A stretch of 21,372 nt of DNA from Larix sibirica (taxonomy: Eukaryota; Streptophyta; Pinopsida; Pinales; Pinaceae). The stretch covers positions 21,261 to 42,632 of the forward strand of contig NWUY0300014410.1 of assembly GCA_004151065.3 (NCBI GenBank), given 5' to 3'. Each line of letters opens with the position of its first letter. The stretch's first letter is position 1. The translations under genes were made by a program, and so were the position numbers. Below the pieces are notes generated by a model. It worked only from the letters and a program-made list of their open reading frames with translations. It made no database searches and was not told where the DNA came from. Below are positions 1-8,560 of the stretch, piece by piece.

Positions 1-362
1 GATTCAAACTTAACCTAGTCAACTTAAAAAGATTACAATATAATTTCAAATATAAAGCTAACCTAGATATCAACTCAAAACTAATTCTATATTATTCTAA
101 TCTAAAAACAAGAATTGAGATTGCAAAATGAAAGAAATACACTAGTCTAGAAAACAATGCTTAATTGAAAACAAACTATACTATGGAAGCAAACTACTCT
201 TAAACAATCATCCAAACCCTAAATAATTTCTAACCTATTCTAGGAATTGAAAAGCTATTCTACTTATGCGATATCAAAATTCTAACTATGAAACAAATTG
301 CAACTAANTTTTACCGAAAGACACATTAGACCAAGTTGATATTAACTAACACCTCAATGTCT
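1..362. other. AT-rich flank, no recognised gene
   Basis: No reading frame with a recognisable motif is visible. By position this should be the downstream (pol) side of the minus-strand gypsy element, but I could not match any pol motif here. It may be too decayed or may be unrelated filler. An ambiguous base (n) lies at 307. Confidence 0.5.
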
Positions 363-612
363 AAATATTCTAACTTGGCCATGCTGCTACCAAAAAACCT
401 CTTTAAAGTCCTCATCTTCTATGTATAACTCTTTATATGCATCATGGGTGAAAGGCTCTATGTGCACTCCTAGCTCTATTAGTTTCTACAAATATTTCTT
501 CACTTCATTTGATTATAGGATGGATTGTATTTATGTCCTAATTTTCTTTAATGGGGAGTCAAGAAAAAAATATAACTCGTGGTCCACTTCCCTCTTAGGT
601 GGTAATCCTTTA
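363..612 (-). pseudogene. gypsy pol fragment: entry into reverse transcriptase
   Basis: One minus-strand frame can be read across about 83 codons with four stops. It starts with GLPPKREVDHEL, which matches the conserved GLPPxREVDHxI stretch just ahead of the reverse transcriptase core in plant gypsy polyproteins. About 25 residues later comes EVKKYL (stop) KLIELGV, matching the EEVKKxxxELLxKGxI helix. The expected continuation (IRPSxSPW and the palm motifs) is missing. The frame instead runs into HDAYKELYIEDEDFKEVF, which resembles the pre-integrase region of such elements. I infer a large internal deletion that removed the polymerase core. It cannot be functional. Confidence 0.7.
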
Positions 613-829
613 GGATATTAGAACACTTCTTTCTACTATTGTAAAAGATCCTCCAATTTATGTTTCTACTCTTTAGTGCATCCCTCTATATATGTTTTTT
701 AATTTTACTAATTCTTCTCGTAGTCAATTATCTCTTAACAAGAGTAATACAAAATTCCTACTGGAACTGATAATTTTTTTTTGGCTTGGTTATAACTTAC
801 CAAAGAGATATTGGATTTACCTTGTGTGA
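613..829. other. spacer between protease and RT fragments
   Basis: This lies between the two pol fragments of the gypsy remnant. I could not read a continuous frame or a motif. By position it should be the linker between protease and reverse transcriptase. Confidence 0.4.
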
Positions 830-1160
830 AGTAATGATGAATAACTTATCATCCTGATCATGTGGTATTGGTTTTCTCTACTCATGAATATTGAATCCCT
901 CATGTACATGTAGGGTATTCCAAACACTACACCTACATCTAGTTGTATTGCATCTACCTACACTTCGTCTATATAGCTTGTAGTTATAGCAAATTTGATA
1001 TTACATTGCACAACGACCCGAAGCTCTACATCTTTATTTACCCATCCTAATGGAGATGGGTGAGGATGGTCATGAAATTTCAATCCAAGATTGCTAACCA
1101 AATCTTTTTCTATGAGATTGGATTATGAATTGAAATCAACAAAGCACCCACCTTTGTCTT
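830..1160 (-). pseudogene. gypsy aspartic protease (retropepsin-like), decayed
   Basis: A single minus-strand frame of about 110 codons has two stops. Residues read GCFVDFNS (stop) SNLIEKDLVSNLGL, then HPHPSPLGWVN, then QCNIKFAITTSYIDEV, then LDVGVVFGIPYMYMRDSIFM. This is the characteristic protease domain of plant Ty3/gypsy polyproteins. In intact copies the first block reads like xxVDSGSQxNLIxxDLV, where the D-S/T-G triad holds the catalytic aspartate. Here the aspartate survives but the next two residues are F and N, so the active site is lost even apart from the stops. It sits between the zinc knuckle and the RT start, as expected. Confidence 0.85.
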
Positions 1161-1291
1161 CCTAGATTTGGCCTTAATCTGGAAGAGTTTAGTCATATCC
1201 TTCTCTTTCTTTAGATGGACGCTATGAGATTCAACTCTTTCCTCATTGTATTGAAAAAACTATTTTCATCTACATATGAGTTCTTATCTAC

Positions 1292-1537
1292 TTAATTATC
1301 TAAATCCATGTCTAGCATGTTCTTATTCTTGGAATCCTTGTTGGAATTCTTTGGATTCAACTCTAGATGTAGCTTCCAACACTTATCTTTAATGTGAACA
1401 TCAATATTACAATGGTTGTTTGGATCCGTGCACTGATGTGTAGGGTTGTGGTCTTCTTTTCCTTTTCTTTCCACTTCTTTTTTTCCTCCTTGGAAGCATC
1501 TTGGTGTCCTTTCTACTTGGAACCACTTGGTTGTCAT
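1292..1537 (-). pseudogene. gypsy nucleocapsid zinc knuckle region
   Basis: An open minus-strand stretch of 81 codons is basic in its N-terminal half (KKEVERKGKE) and then reads HCNIDVHIKDKCWKLHLEL. The spacing C-x4-H-x4-C fits a retroviral-type CCHC zinc knuckle that binds the element's RNA. The first cysteine of C-x2-C is replaced by asparagine, so metal binding is probably lost. The trailing CWKLHPEL-like stretch is typical of this family of plant gypsy Gag proteins. It lies between capsid and protease, as expected. Confidence 0.75.
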
Positions 1538-1559
1538 TTATTCTTATCCATATTATCTA

Positions 1560-2227
1560 GATATTGTTCTTGCACATAGGCCTCATTAACTATCATAGGT
1601 TTAAAGAGAATCACTTTCCTACTTAAATGACTAGGTAAACCTCCTATATACTTGAGAAGTATATCCAAGTTCTTGGGATGCTTACTCAACATATTGGCCA
1701 TTTTTTTTTAACTTGATGGTGTTCTCTCACACACTCTTCTCTTACTTATGTTGGAAATAATGTCAACGATTACTACCCTCTTTATACCCGACATGGTAGA
1801 ACTGGGAATTAATGAGGGTTTTAAACACCCCCCACTTAGTTATTAGAGGATCAACCTCTAGATTAAGCATATCCATGTGACGTTACCATCAAGTTTGAGC
1901 ATGGCCTTCTGCCTCATGTTGAGAAAATGTTTTTTTTTTCTCTTCTATGTTATGAACACTAATATAAACTTCTAATTGTTGCAACCATTGATTCAATTTA
2001 ACAACATCAATATCACCTTGGTAGGGTTTGATGTTCACTTTTGATTCCACTTTAAATAGAGATTGGGAAGAAGTGATGGCTATCAAACTCACCAAAAGGT
2101 CAAAACTTGTTCTCTGGAGTCTCCTCTAGAATTCTCATCTCATGAGAGATGTTAGGGACTTGAGATTTCATCTTTGAAAATGTCTCTCTATCTCATCCCA
2201 TGGATTGTTTCTATATTCATATGCCAT
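1560..2227 (-). pseudogene. gypsy Gag (capsid) with likely original start
   Basis: The probable original start is the minus-strand ATG at 2227-2225, giving MAYEYRNNPWDEIERHFQR and then a stop. The capsid follows in another frame: NIKPYQGDID, then NQWLQQLEVYISVHNIEE, a highly typical plant gypsy Gag block. Farther on, about 1700-1580, PKNLDILLKYIGGLPSHL and then VILFKPMIVNEAYVQEQYL match the end of the capsid core. Several frameshifts and stops separate the blocks. Intact Gag forms the particle that packages the element RNA. This copy cannot. Confidence 0.85.
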
Positions 2228-2303
2228 GGCTAGGGTTTTGAGACTTATCTCTTACGCCAATTATTTGATCCTACAACTTCCCACAAAACCCCAAAGAAAG
2301 TTT

Positions 2304-2315
2304 CTTTGATACTAA
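2304..2315 (-). other. primer-binding site, tRNA-iMet type (diverged)
   Basis: The minus strand reads TTAGTATCAAAG. Plant LTR elements primed by initiator methionine tRNA carry TGGTATCAGAGC at this place; about two substitutions separate the overlapping part. It lies just inside the possible LTR end and about 80 bases ahead of the gag start, which supports the assignment. Confidence 0.7.
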
Positions 2316-2317
2316 TA

Positions 2318-2917
2318 TGATCTGTAAAATACTATGAATATCCGCTAGAATAGTTAATCACAACGTATCTTACAATATTCTACTATCTCCTATTATGTAG
2401 TTGTATACTTTATATTTCAAATTTAATATTACTAGATTAGTGCACATAATTAATATCGAGATAAATTCAAATTGAAATGAAAGAAGCTAAGCAAATAACC
2501 CACCATCCACACAATGAACACAAGATATACCTTGGGCAAATCTCAATATGGGAAAACCCCAGCTAGAAGGTGAGGCTTATACCTTGCTCTTTTCTTTTCA
2601 ATCATGAAATACAAAGACAAAGAAAGTTACCCCGCTATGGAGTTTCCATTGACACTGTGGTAGTTTCCATTGGCACTATGGCTTGAAAGGCTACTACAGG
2701 ATATTCTACTTCCTTTATTATGCTTCATTATCACACTCCTAGATGACAACTATGGAACAATAAACAATACAATAAGAATGGAACCTATTCATTTCCTAGA
2801 AACCTAGTAATTAGCATGTCATGATAGTCATCTAGGGTTATGTATAGGGTTTTTGCATACCTCAACTCTTGATTAGAGTTAGGGTTTTAGACACTAGAAT
2901 ATTCTCAAAATCCCACA
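2318..2917 (-). repeat. possible 5' LTR of the gypsy remnant
   Basis: The inner edge is either TGATCTGTAAAAT (plus strand from 2318) or TGTAAAAT (from 2323); both give a minus-strand end in CA next to the primer site. The outer edge is a guess at the plus-strand CCCACA near 2917, which gives a minus-strand TGTGGGATTTTGAG start. No second LTR or target-site duplication is available in the window for comparison, so the length is uncertain. It contains the block GGGAAAACCCC near 2550. Confidence 0.4.
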
Positions 2918-3528
2918 GATGAATAGCTCCAAATGTGTGAGTAATGGAAGTTGACATGGAATCCACTCAGTATCATGGTGGTCAACATGATAGGTCAACT
3001 TGTGGGAGGCATAACTTCCTCACACAAATTCTGTTGAGGCAATATTTGTGTTGTTAGAAAGATTTCGATGTGTAGAACAACAATGAAACACTGCAAATTT
3101 TATTTACAAAATTTTAACCCCAAATCAATCATTTAAGGCCTCAAATAGGCTATGGAATTTTTTGGACCCCAAATCAATCATTTAAGGCCTCAAATAGGCT
3201 ATGAAATTTTTTGGACCCCAAATCACCAAAGCCGGATTTACCCCTAAAATGGGTCCTACAAGCCAATAGCTCCAATTTTTTCCACCCAAAAATCCCCAAA
3301 ATAGATGACAAATGATATAATGATCCATTTTACATCAATACATGGGATTACGATTTGGATATATGGTTGTACTTGGGTTATTTGGGAGATACTCTCCCAT
3401 GTACTATAAGGGATAATTTTGTAACTCATTATTATTATCACTTTGGAAGTTGTGCTACATGCTCCTATTTGGGGTACATTGTGCTTATTATGGTTTATCA
3501 TGATATTTCCAATATTGGGCTCATAACA
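2918..3528 (+). repeat. possible 3' part of a second LTR, plus orientation
   Basis: This stretch ends in CATAACA and is followed two bases later by a plus-strand tRNA-iMet-like primer site, the arrangement expected at the inner edge of a 5' LTR. It contains no gene. The start is unknown; the interval simply runs from the guessed limit of the previous LTR. It holds the 49-bp tandem repeat listed separately. Confidence 0.4.
3118..3225. repeat. 49-bp tandem repeat, about 2.2 copies
   Basis: Copies begin at the CCCC runs at 3118, 3167 and 3216. The first two full copies differ at about one base. Each reads CCCCAAATCAATCATTTAAG and on to a TTTTTTGGA end. The third copy breaks off after about ten bases. 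Confidence 0.95.
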
Positions 3529-3540
3529 TTTGGTATCATA
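3529..3540 (+). other. primer-binding site, tRNA-iMet type (diverged)
   Basis: The plus strand reads TTTGGTATCATA, close to the TTTGGTATCAGAGC start of iMet-primed plant LTR elements. It follows the LTR-like CATAACA end. The internal region downstream is not recognisable, so the element is either decayed or cut off here. Confidence 0.5.
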
Positions 3541-4536
3541 CTATATGATTCTAGGTTCGAGAACCTTGAACAACACTTTATGTGGTTTTCTTTGTAATTT
3601 TTTCTAGGGAACTCCAAATCAAGTGAGAATTGAAGTGTTAGAATAAGATAGACCAAAATATATCTCATCCAAATTTAATCAATAAAGAAACAATAATGAT
3701 AGAGTGTAAGTCCATACAAGTTAGGGTTTTTGTCCAGTCTTAAAAATTGGCTAAAGGCAGGAAGGGTCATTAAAGTGAGAATTTATGCAAATTGTGATGA
3801 CCAATTAAATTGAGATTATCTCCATTAGAAAGAGGACGCAACTAACTATTACAAGTTTGGAAATTGCAGGTGTAAGTACAAAATTAATGGAATTACCATC
3901 TATACAACTTATCTCTCTTAATAATAGTTAAAAATAGAAAGTGTTGGAAAAATGACAATTTTTGTTGGAAAATCTAAATTGAGTGATACCTATGGCATTG
4001 TACATAACAAATATCAATGGATTGCAAGTCAAAATATTAGATTCATTGGCTTAGAAATATTAGGGGTACATTAGGTATAAGGTTTGCTTGCAAAGAAAAC
4101 CTTGAATAAGGGCTTAAAAAGGTATGCCAAATTAAAATTAACATTAGAAAAAAAAATGTTAGAGAAAAAGAGGCATATCTATTGGTAAAATGTTTGTTAC
4201 AATTTGGGATAAAATTTGAGTTTTAGTGGAAAGAAAATTTAACAGTTGTGACTATACACCAAGTGTTAAGAAAAAACTCATGGAAATCACTAAATTTTAA
4301 AATTAAATTAATCCTATGGAATGGTTAAGTATTGCAAAGAACAAATATAGAAGTCCACTCAAAGTACTTATTTTGAAGTTGAATCTAAAGAGTAGTGGAA
4401 TAGTCTTGATTAAAGCATCCAAATATGCTTGAATTAGAAAGTGTTTAATAAGACATTCTAAAGGAGATGGGTAACATACATAAAATTAGAGGATATGAAC
4501 AAAATTAAAGATGACTTGAGTGATTAAAATAATAAT
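3541..4536. other. no recognised gene
   Basis: AT-rich sequence with stops in all frames. Short plus-strand pieces look faintly protein-like, for example KFGNCRCKYKING near 3860, but no family can be named. By position it could be the decayed interior of the plus-oriented LTR element. Confidence 0.4.
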
Positions 4537-5238
4537 TTTGGAAGAAAAACATTGAATTATCCAAATTACATAGGGATATTGAAGAACGAAAATAATATAT
4601 TTGAAATAGGAGAGTTGAGTTCTCTAGGATACAAGCCCTAAATGAGACACCAATTAAGGAGGTTAAGAATTTAAAGCAAGGAAATATGAGAAAAGGGAAG
4701 AAGGAAAATGATGAGTAAAAGGAAGAATCGAAAAAGAAGGACGAATAAATTTATAGATTACAAAATTGTAATCAAACACTACTTAATGATATTAAAAGGT
4801 TAAAAGAATAATCAAAATCGAGGGAAAAAAAATATTGTAGATGAAGAAACTACTAAAACACTTGAAAAGAAAATTTGCACAAAGGTTGAAGATGCCCTAA
4901 ATACATTGGATATCAAATTTGAAATGCAATCTAGAATTGAAGGATGAAAGAAGTTGATGGATAACATCACCAAGGATGAAAGAAGTTGATGGATAACAAC
5001 ACCATTCAACATCAAAATGAGAATGAAGATAAGGTATAAGAACAATATTAAAGGACAATTAAAGACTTGAGATACAACTAGAGAGGACACAATAAAAATT
5101 GGTAAAGGCATTCTCTCTCAAGCAAGAGTAATTGAAGATCAAAGACAACCATTCAAAACTACTCATTATTCTAAAAATCAATATTGATGATAAGGGCATG
5201 GGAAATGAAGGAAAATCATCAAATGTGGAACCATATCA
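4537..5238 (+). pseudogene. decayed coiled-coil-like protein, unknown origin
   Basis: A plus-strand frame runs for about 95 codons from 4537 with several stops. It is very rich in K and E: KNIELSKLHRDIEERK, KEESKKKDE, LLNDIKRLKE. After a shift near 4830 it continues as NIVDEETTKTLEKKICTK, then ALNTLDIKFEMQSRIEG. A 32-bp duplication breaks it again. The last traces, KINIDDKGMGNEGKSS, reach the ambiguous base at 5239. The composition and heptad-like spacing suggest a coiled coil. I do not recognise the family. It could be a gag-like protein of an unnamed element or a host gene fragment. Confidence 0.4.
4940..5003. repeat. 32-bp tandem duplication
   Basis: Copies at 4940-4971 and 4972-5003 both begin AAGGATGAAAGAAGTTGATG and differ at one base near the end. 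The period is not a multiple of three, so it shifts the coiled-coil frame in which it sits. Confidence 0.95.
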
Positions 5239-5239
5239 N

Positions 5240-5563
5240 CTTTAGCATCTGCCTCATCTTGTTCTTTCTTATACTTTGTTATTTTTTCTTTGCTCAAACC
5301 ATTTCCATCTTTTCCATCTGGTCTAGGTGGATCGATGCATACTCGAATACCAGTGTTCTTTGTCCCAAGCAAATGTGCTTTCACCCGTGTGTAGGATGCC
5401 TTGAATTCCTTTTGGCATTCACTGCAAATCCATATTAATGACCCCCCTCCTTGGATCTTCCCACAATAGTGACATCTTTCCAAAGAGGAGACTTTGGATC
5501 AATCTTCTCTGAGGGGGCAGATTCAATTTTCGTCTCCCCAACAATGACGGATGTTGATTCCAT
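5240..5563 (-). pseudogene. hAT transposase N-terminal exon, BED zinc finger
   Basis: From the minus-strand ATG at 5563-5561 the frame reads MESTSVIVGETKIE, then DPKSPLWKDVTIVGRS, and stops soon after. Removing one base from the six-G run (plus-strand C run 5442-5447) lets it continue as SLIWICSECQKEFKASYTR, VKAHLLGTKNTGIRVC and then a lysine-rich tail, KEKITKYKKEQDEADAK. The order ALWKxVT, C-x2-C, FKxSYxRVKxHLL, GIxxC is that of BED-type zinc fingers that bind transposon ends. The paired cysteines and the H..C pair are all present. After residue about 105 (at the n, 5239) similarity to hAT stops. The frameshift is either a real mutation or a homopolymer sequencing error. Confidence 0.8.
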
Positions 5564-6300
5564 GATGCAGTTGAATAGTACTAAGTAGCCTAGCAGGTTG
5601 TAGCTATGCTGCTAACAGCTATAGTATATATCTTGCAGGCTACAAGACCAAGAAATGAACATAGTCAGTCTTTGAAAAATGAACTTGAAAGTTAAATCAA
5701 GATAAAAACAGATTTAAAATTTTCATAGATATAATATCTAAGATCTCAAATGAAGGGGCATAATACAAAGTTATAGTGTAGAATCGCAGATACAATATTA
5801 CAATAGTGCTAGCACTGCTCAGGACCAAAGACCCAAGGAGAATGCCGAAACAAAATCTATGGGCTTTGGGCTAGGTGGAGATGAGCATAAGATACAAAAT
5901 CATCATCAGTTGAGTTTGTATGTAAATTGCCAACTTTTGCTGCGACAGTTTCAAGCTAGCTAGCGAATTAATCTATTAAGGTCTTCAATTCATGAGTGAA
6001 CTAAATTAAATTATTAAGGTCTACAAAATCATCACTCGCTAAATTATTAAGGTATCTGTCATAACAAGGTGCAGAATAGTAAAGAGTTCGTAATCTTGCT
6101 CGTAGAATCAGGGCACAAGCTGGACTGTACAATTACGTACCTAAAATATGCACAATAGCACAATGCTCCTATGTTGAATAAAGTGTTTCTTATTCTTTCT
6201 GAATTTGTTTTGCTGTGAGAAAGGAAAAATTGGCCAAAGGACTTGGCAAAAGAAATTTGAGCTACATTCTCCAGATTTTAATATTTTATTATTTTACCTA
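5564..6300 (-). other. AT-rich stretch, likely intron in the hAT leader
   Basis: No gene is seen. The sequence is much more AT-rich than the leader to its right and lies between that leader and the BED exon. Minus-strand AGTAGGTAAAA (around 6300) and GCAGGTATTGG (around 6318) could serve as splice donors. The acceptor is not clear. Short imperfect repeats of the type ATTATTAAGGT occur near 5970-6050. Confidence 0.35.
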
Positions 6301-6660
6301 CTTAAGTGAGTAAGTCCAATACCTGCAACTAGCGAGGAACAATGGCGCCGGAGGAACAATGGAGCCGCAACCACGACTTGGACTAAGTTAACATTGAAGT
6401 TTGAACAGTGAAGGAGCCGGTGCAACAAGTTTGTGACTCTGTGAGTCTTGAGATGGCTCGAAAACAGTCGCGCGACATGTCTATGAAGTGTGAGATGGCC
6501 CAGAAAGTTGAAAACGAACAATGAAACATAAAAACAGAGCCCCGAATTTATTCCCCAGAGGCCCGAAAGTCAAAATAGGTATCACGGGCCCACGGACGGT
6601 AGGTTTAAACGTTTCACGATTCTTTCTTTCACCCGCTGAACCATATCCCAATTTTGTCGA
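6301..6660 (-). promoter_or_regulatory. GC-richer, CpG-rich leader of the hAT element
   Basis: Base composition rises clearly here, with many CG dinucleotides (GGCGCCGG, CAGTCGCGCGAC, CACGGGCCCACGG). The minus strand stays open for 75 codons (6521-6294), but its product has no recognisable domain, so I treat the openness as a by-product of composition. Ac-like elements have a long untranslated CpG-rich leader at this place. A 17-bp direct duplication lies at 6334-6367. Confidence 0.4.
6334..6367. repeat. 17-bp direct duplication
   Basis: GAGGAACAATGGCGCCG is followed at once by GAGGAACAATGGAGCCG, with one mismatch. Confidence 0.95.
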
Positions 6661-6661
6661 T

Positions 6662-6829
6662 CCGTTTTAGGTTTTTTTGATATGTTTCAGGAAAGGTTCG
6701 ATCCGTTTCAGAAATTGCCGATCCGTTTAAGGAAAAAGGCGGATCCGTTTCAAAACCCTTCAATTCTTACTCAACAGGTCAGATATGGATATGCCACATT
6801 TCAACCGCGTTTCGAACCCGTTTCCGTTT
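6662..6829. promoter_or_regulatory. cluster of CCGTTT hexamers, likely transposase sites
   Basis: CCGTTT occurs on the plus strand at 6662, 6703, 6723, 6745, 6818 and 6824. Four of these six are preceded by GAT (GATCCGTTT). Related GTCGTTTC words follow at 6844-6851 and 6867-6873. Six exact copies in 168 bases of AT-rich DNA are far beyond chance. The reverse complement, AAACGG, is the known core of the subterminal sites bound by the maize Ac transposase. Lying at the outer end of a BED-finger hAT element, this cluster is probably its subterminal binding region. Confidence 0.6.
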
Positions 6830-6865
6830 CAGAAACATGGAATGTCGTTTCAGGGAGGGCACATG

Positions 6866-6886
6866 GTCGTTTCCGGTAACTTAGTG
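6866..6886 (-). repeat. possible outer terminus of the hAT element
   Basis: The minus strand reads CACTAAGTTACCGGAAACG from 6886. The repeat-rich, CG-containing sequence ends here and ordinary AT-rich DNA follows. No matching inverted repeat or 8-bp target duplication is visible, because the other end is missing. This is only the most likely breakpoint by composition. Confidence 0.25.
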
Positions 6887-7432
6887 TGAAAGGCATAATG
6901 GCTACATATTCCTACAAGGTATTAGATGGAGTGGATGAAAGTGCAAATGACGATTTTATGAATTATATTGTTATCATTTTCCAAGAAGATATTGTTTATA
7001 GAACAAGTACATTTCTTTAGATATTGTTGTTTTGTGTATTTAGGAAAATGAAAATCATTGACTTTTGTATAATTTCCTACTCTTATTTCTTTGGTTGCAT
7101 ATATGTTCTCTTATATCAAACTATGTTGATGGAAAGGGTGGTGTGTAAACTTTGGTCTCTCCTTGGTTTGCTTCATTAGTTATAGGGTGGGGAATTAATA
7201 CCACATAGAGGCTTGTTTGGACTTTATTAAATTTGGATGAACAATTGTTGGGGCTAGCTAAGATCTAGAAGTGGGTGTCAAACAAATTGTTGGAAGCTCA
7301 TTCATTGATTTGTTGAGTGTTAATATGGACAACACGCAAGAAGACAACGAGGGCATGCAAATTGTAAGAGTTCCTCAATGGGAGAAAGTCACCTAGAATG
7401 CCTTCAAAGTTATGGTTTGACCTTTATGATTC
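6887..7432. other. no recognised gene
   Basis: AT-rich sequence with no long frame or known motif on either strand. Confidence 0.5.
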
Positions 7433-7740
7433 TGTTGGAGGATTCTAGTCGGCCATTCAACTAACACATAGTCGACTCAAGATAGTTGTGTCAGTTATGA
7501 TAATTGACTGAAACAATTATGTAGCCATAACAGAATAACTGTATGTATCAAATATATAATAGGTTGGTGAGCCAAGGAAAATAGATGCTTTTTGTACATA
7601 TCTGGTTTGTCTATTAATACAAGATACTTGTTCCTTGTTCCTTGGGTCCCCATTACTCTATTTTCTTCTCTCTCATGTATGTATGATTATGCGTGCAATG
7701 TATGTTTCTGTGTATGTTCGATGCACTACTAGTAACTCCA
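7433..7740 (+). repeat. possible copia-type LTR fragment
   Basis: It begins TGTTGGAGG, the usual start of many plant Copia LTRs, and includes a TATA-poor promoter-like tract (CTATTAATACAAGATAC near 7612) followed by a pyrimidine-rich stretch (TTTTCTTCTCTCTCATG). No CA end, primer site or partner LTR can be seen; LINE-related repeat sequence begins near 7747. Weak call. Confidence 0.3.
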
Positions 7741-7746
7741 TGTAAT

Positions 7747-8560
7747 CAGTCATTTGAACTATGTTTTACATGGTCCTATTATTAGAAGGGAAATGAAAGA
7801 GTCACGAGGAGGCTAAAGTAAGCCATGTAATTTGAGAAAAATAATTATTATTATAATTGCCACACAATTGCAAGAGGGGAAGGTCTCTCCAAGTGTTGGG
7901 AGTGGTCACTCTTTTATACCACCAACCTATTTTTTTCTTGATGAGCTAAAAAAATGTGGATGCATAAGACACATTTTCTTCTAGATATTGTTTGACTTGA
8001 AGACCCAATATTATTCTTAATTGTATATGAATGATTTAGATTCTCTTACTTGGGTTGATGGGTTACTAACGTTGGATTCCATTTTGGGAGTATGTCATCA
8101 TGAAAACTATTTCCTTTTAGATGGGTTATTGACCATTATAACCTCGGTAAAAGGAAATAGTCATTTGAACTATGGTTTACATAATCCAATTATTGGAAGG
8201 CAATAGGTGTCTTGAAGTAGCTAGACTCAAATCATGTTGTTTGAGTAGAATACTTACTTTTTTATTATAGTCAAGGAAGATATCTTGAGGTGTTTAAATA
8301 GTTCCCATTCATACCACTAATCTATTTGTTTCTTGCTCTCACAAGGTGGTGAGAAACCATGGATGCGGGATACCCATTTTCTTCCAAATATATCCCATGT
8401 GAAGAACCATAATTATCTTAATTGCATAAGAATGATTTGGAATATCTAAACTAGGTTTAGGGGTGAAAATGGTTGGATTGCAATGTGGGAGGAAACCATT
8501 GGGAAAATTGATTCCTTTTTTATGGGGTATGGTTACAAGATTGATTTCATCCATTGAAAA
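7747..8560 (+). repeat. diverged tandem duplication, period about 410 bp
   Basis: Unit one starts AGTCATTTGAACTATG at 7748 and unit two with the same words at 8158. Matching landmarks recur in order: TATTATTAGAAGG and CAATTATTGGAAGG; CATACCACTAATCTATTTG-like sequence; ATGGATGC; CCATTTTCTTC; CTTAATTG-ATA--AATGATT; and a GGTTGGATT/GTTGGATTCC block. The copies are well diverged, so the duplication is old. By position it is the region upstream of the LINE linker, where an endonuclease domain would be expected, but I cannot recognise catalytic endonuclease motifs. Confidence 0.7.

Larger units (their letters stand above)
1..2917 (-). mobile_element. Ty3/gypsy LTR retrotransposon remnant, 5' half
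   Basis: Reading right to left on the minus strand, the parts appear in the order expected for a plant Ty3/gypsy element: possible 5' LTR, a primer-binding site resembling the complement of initiator methionine tRNA, a gag start, capsid fragments, a zinc knuckle, a retropepsin-like domain and the sequence leading into reverse transcriptase. Every coding part has stops or frameshifts, so the copy is dead. The rest of pol and the 3' LTR are not recognisable; they lie beyond the left edge or have been deleted. The internal assignment is firm because four separate protein motifs occur in the right order. The outer limits are approximate. Confidence 0.85.
5240..6886 (-). mobile_element. hAT-type DNA transposon, 5' portion
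   Basis: On the minus strand, reading from 6886 down, there is a cluster of CCGTTT hexamers, a GC- and CpG-richer leader, an AT-rich probable intron, and an exon coding for a BED zinc finger like those at the N-terminus of plant hAT transposases. The catalytic hAT domain and the other terminus are not visible, so the element is truncated near 5239. hAT elements such as maize Ac are known to carry a GC-rich leader and subterminal AAACGG-type transposase sites, which fits this layout. The outer limit is inferred. Confidence 0.65.

Noticed and set aside
3552-3568. tRNA-like T-loop word (AGGTTCGAGAACCT)
   Set aside because: No acceptor, D or anticodon arms can be folded around it; it lies just past an LTR primer site, where such words are common.
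3256-3597. Overlapping open frames on both strands (81 and 80 codons)
   Set aside because: They lie within the LTR-like tract ahead of a primer site, show no motif, and mirror each other on opposite strands.
4812-5111. 99-codon minus-strand frame with a hydrophobic, membrane-like product
   Set aside because: It is the reverse complement of the K/E-rich plus-strand coiled-coil remnant; AAG/GAA-rich DNA read backwards gives runs of L, F, I and S.
6294-6521. 75-codon minus-strand frame in the GC-richer leader
   Set aside because: No domain; openness is explained by local composition, and the position fits an untranslated leader of the hAT element.
6682-6879. 65-codon plus-strand frame with an RFDPFQK-type repeat
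   Set aside because: The apparent protein repeat is just the GATCCGTTT DNA motif repeated in frame; the motif spacing is not constant and there is no known protein.
6866-6886. CACTA-type (En/Spm) transposon end, since the minus strand starts CACTA
   Set aside because: No CACTA transposase or CACTA-type subterminal array is seen, and the neighbouring BED finger and AAACGG motif fit hAT; a five-base match is weak.
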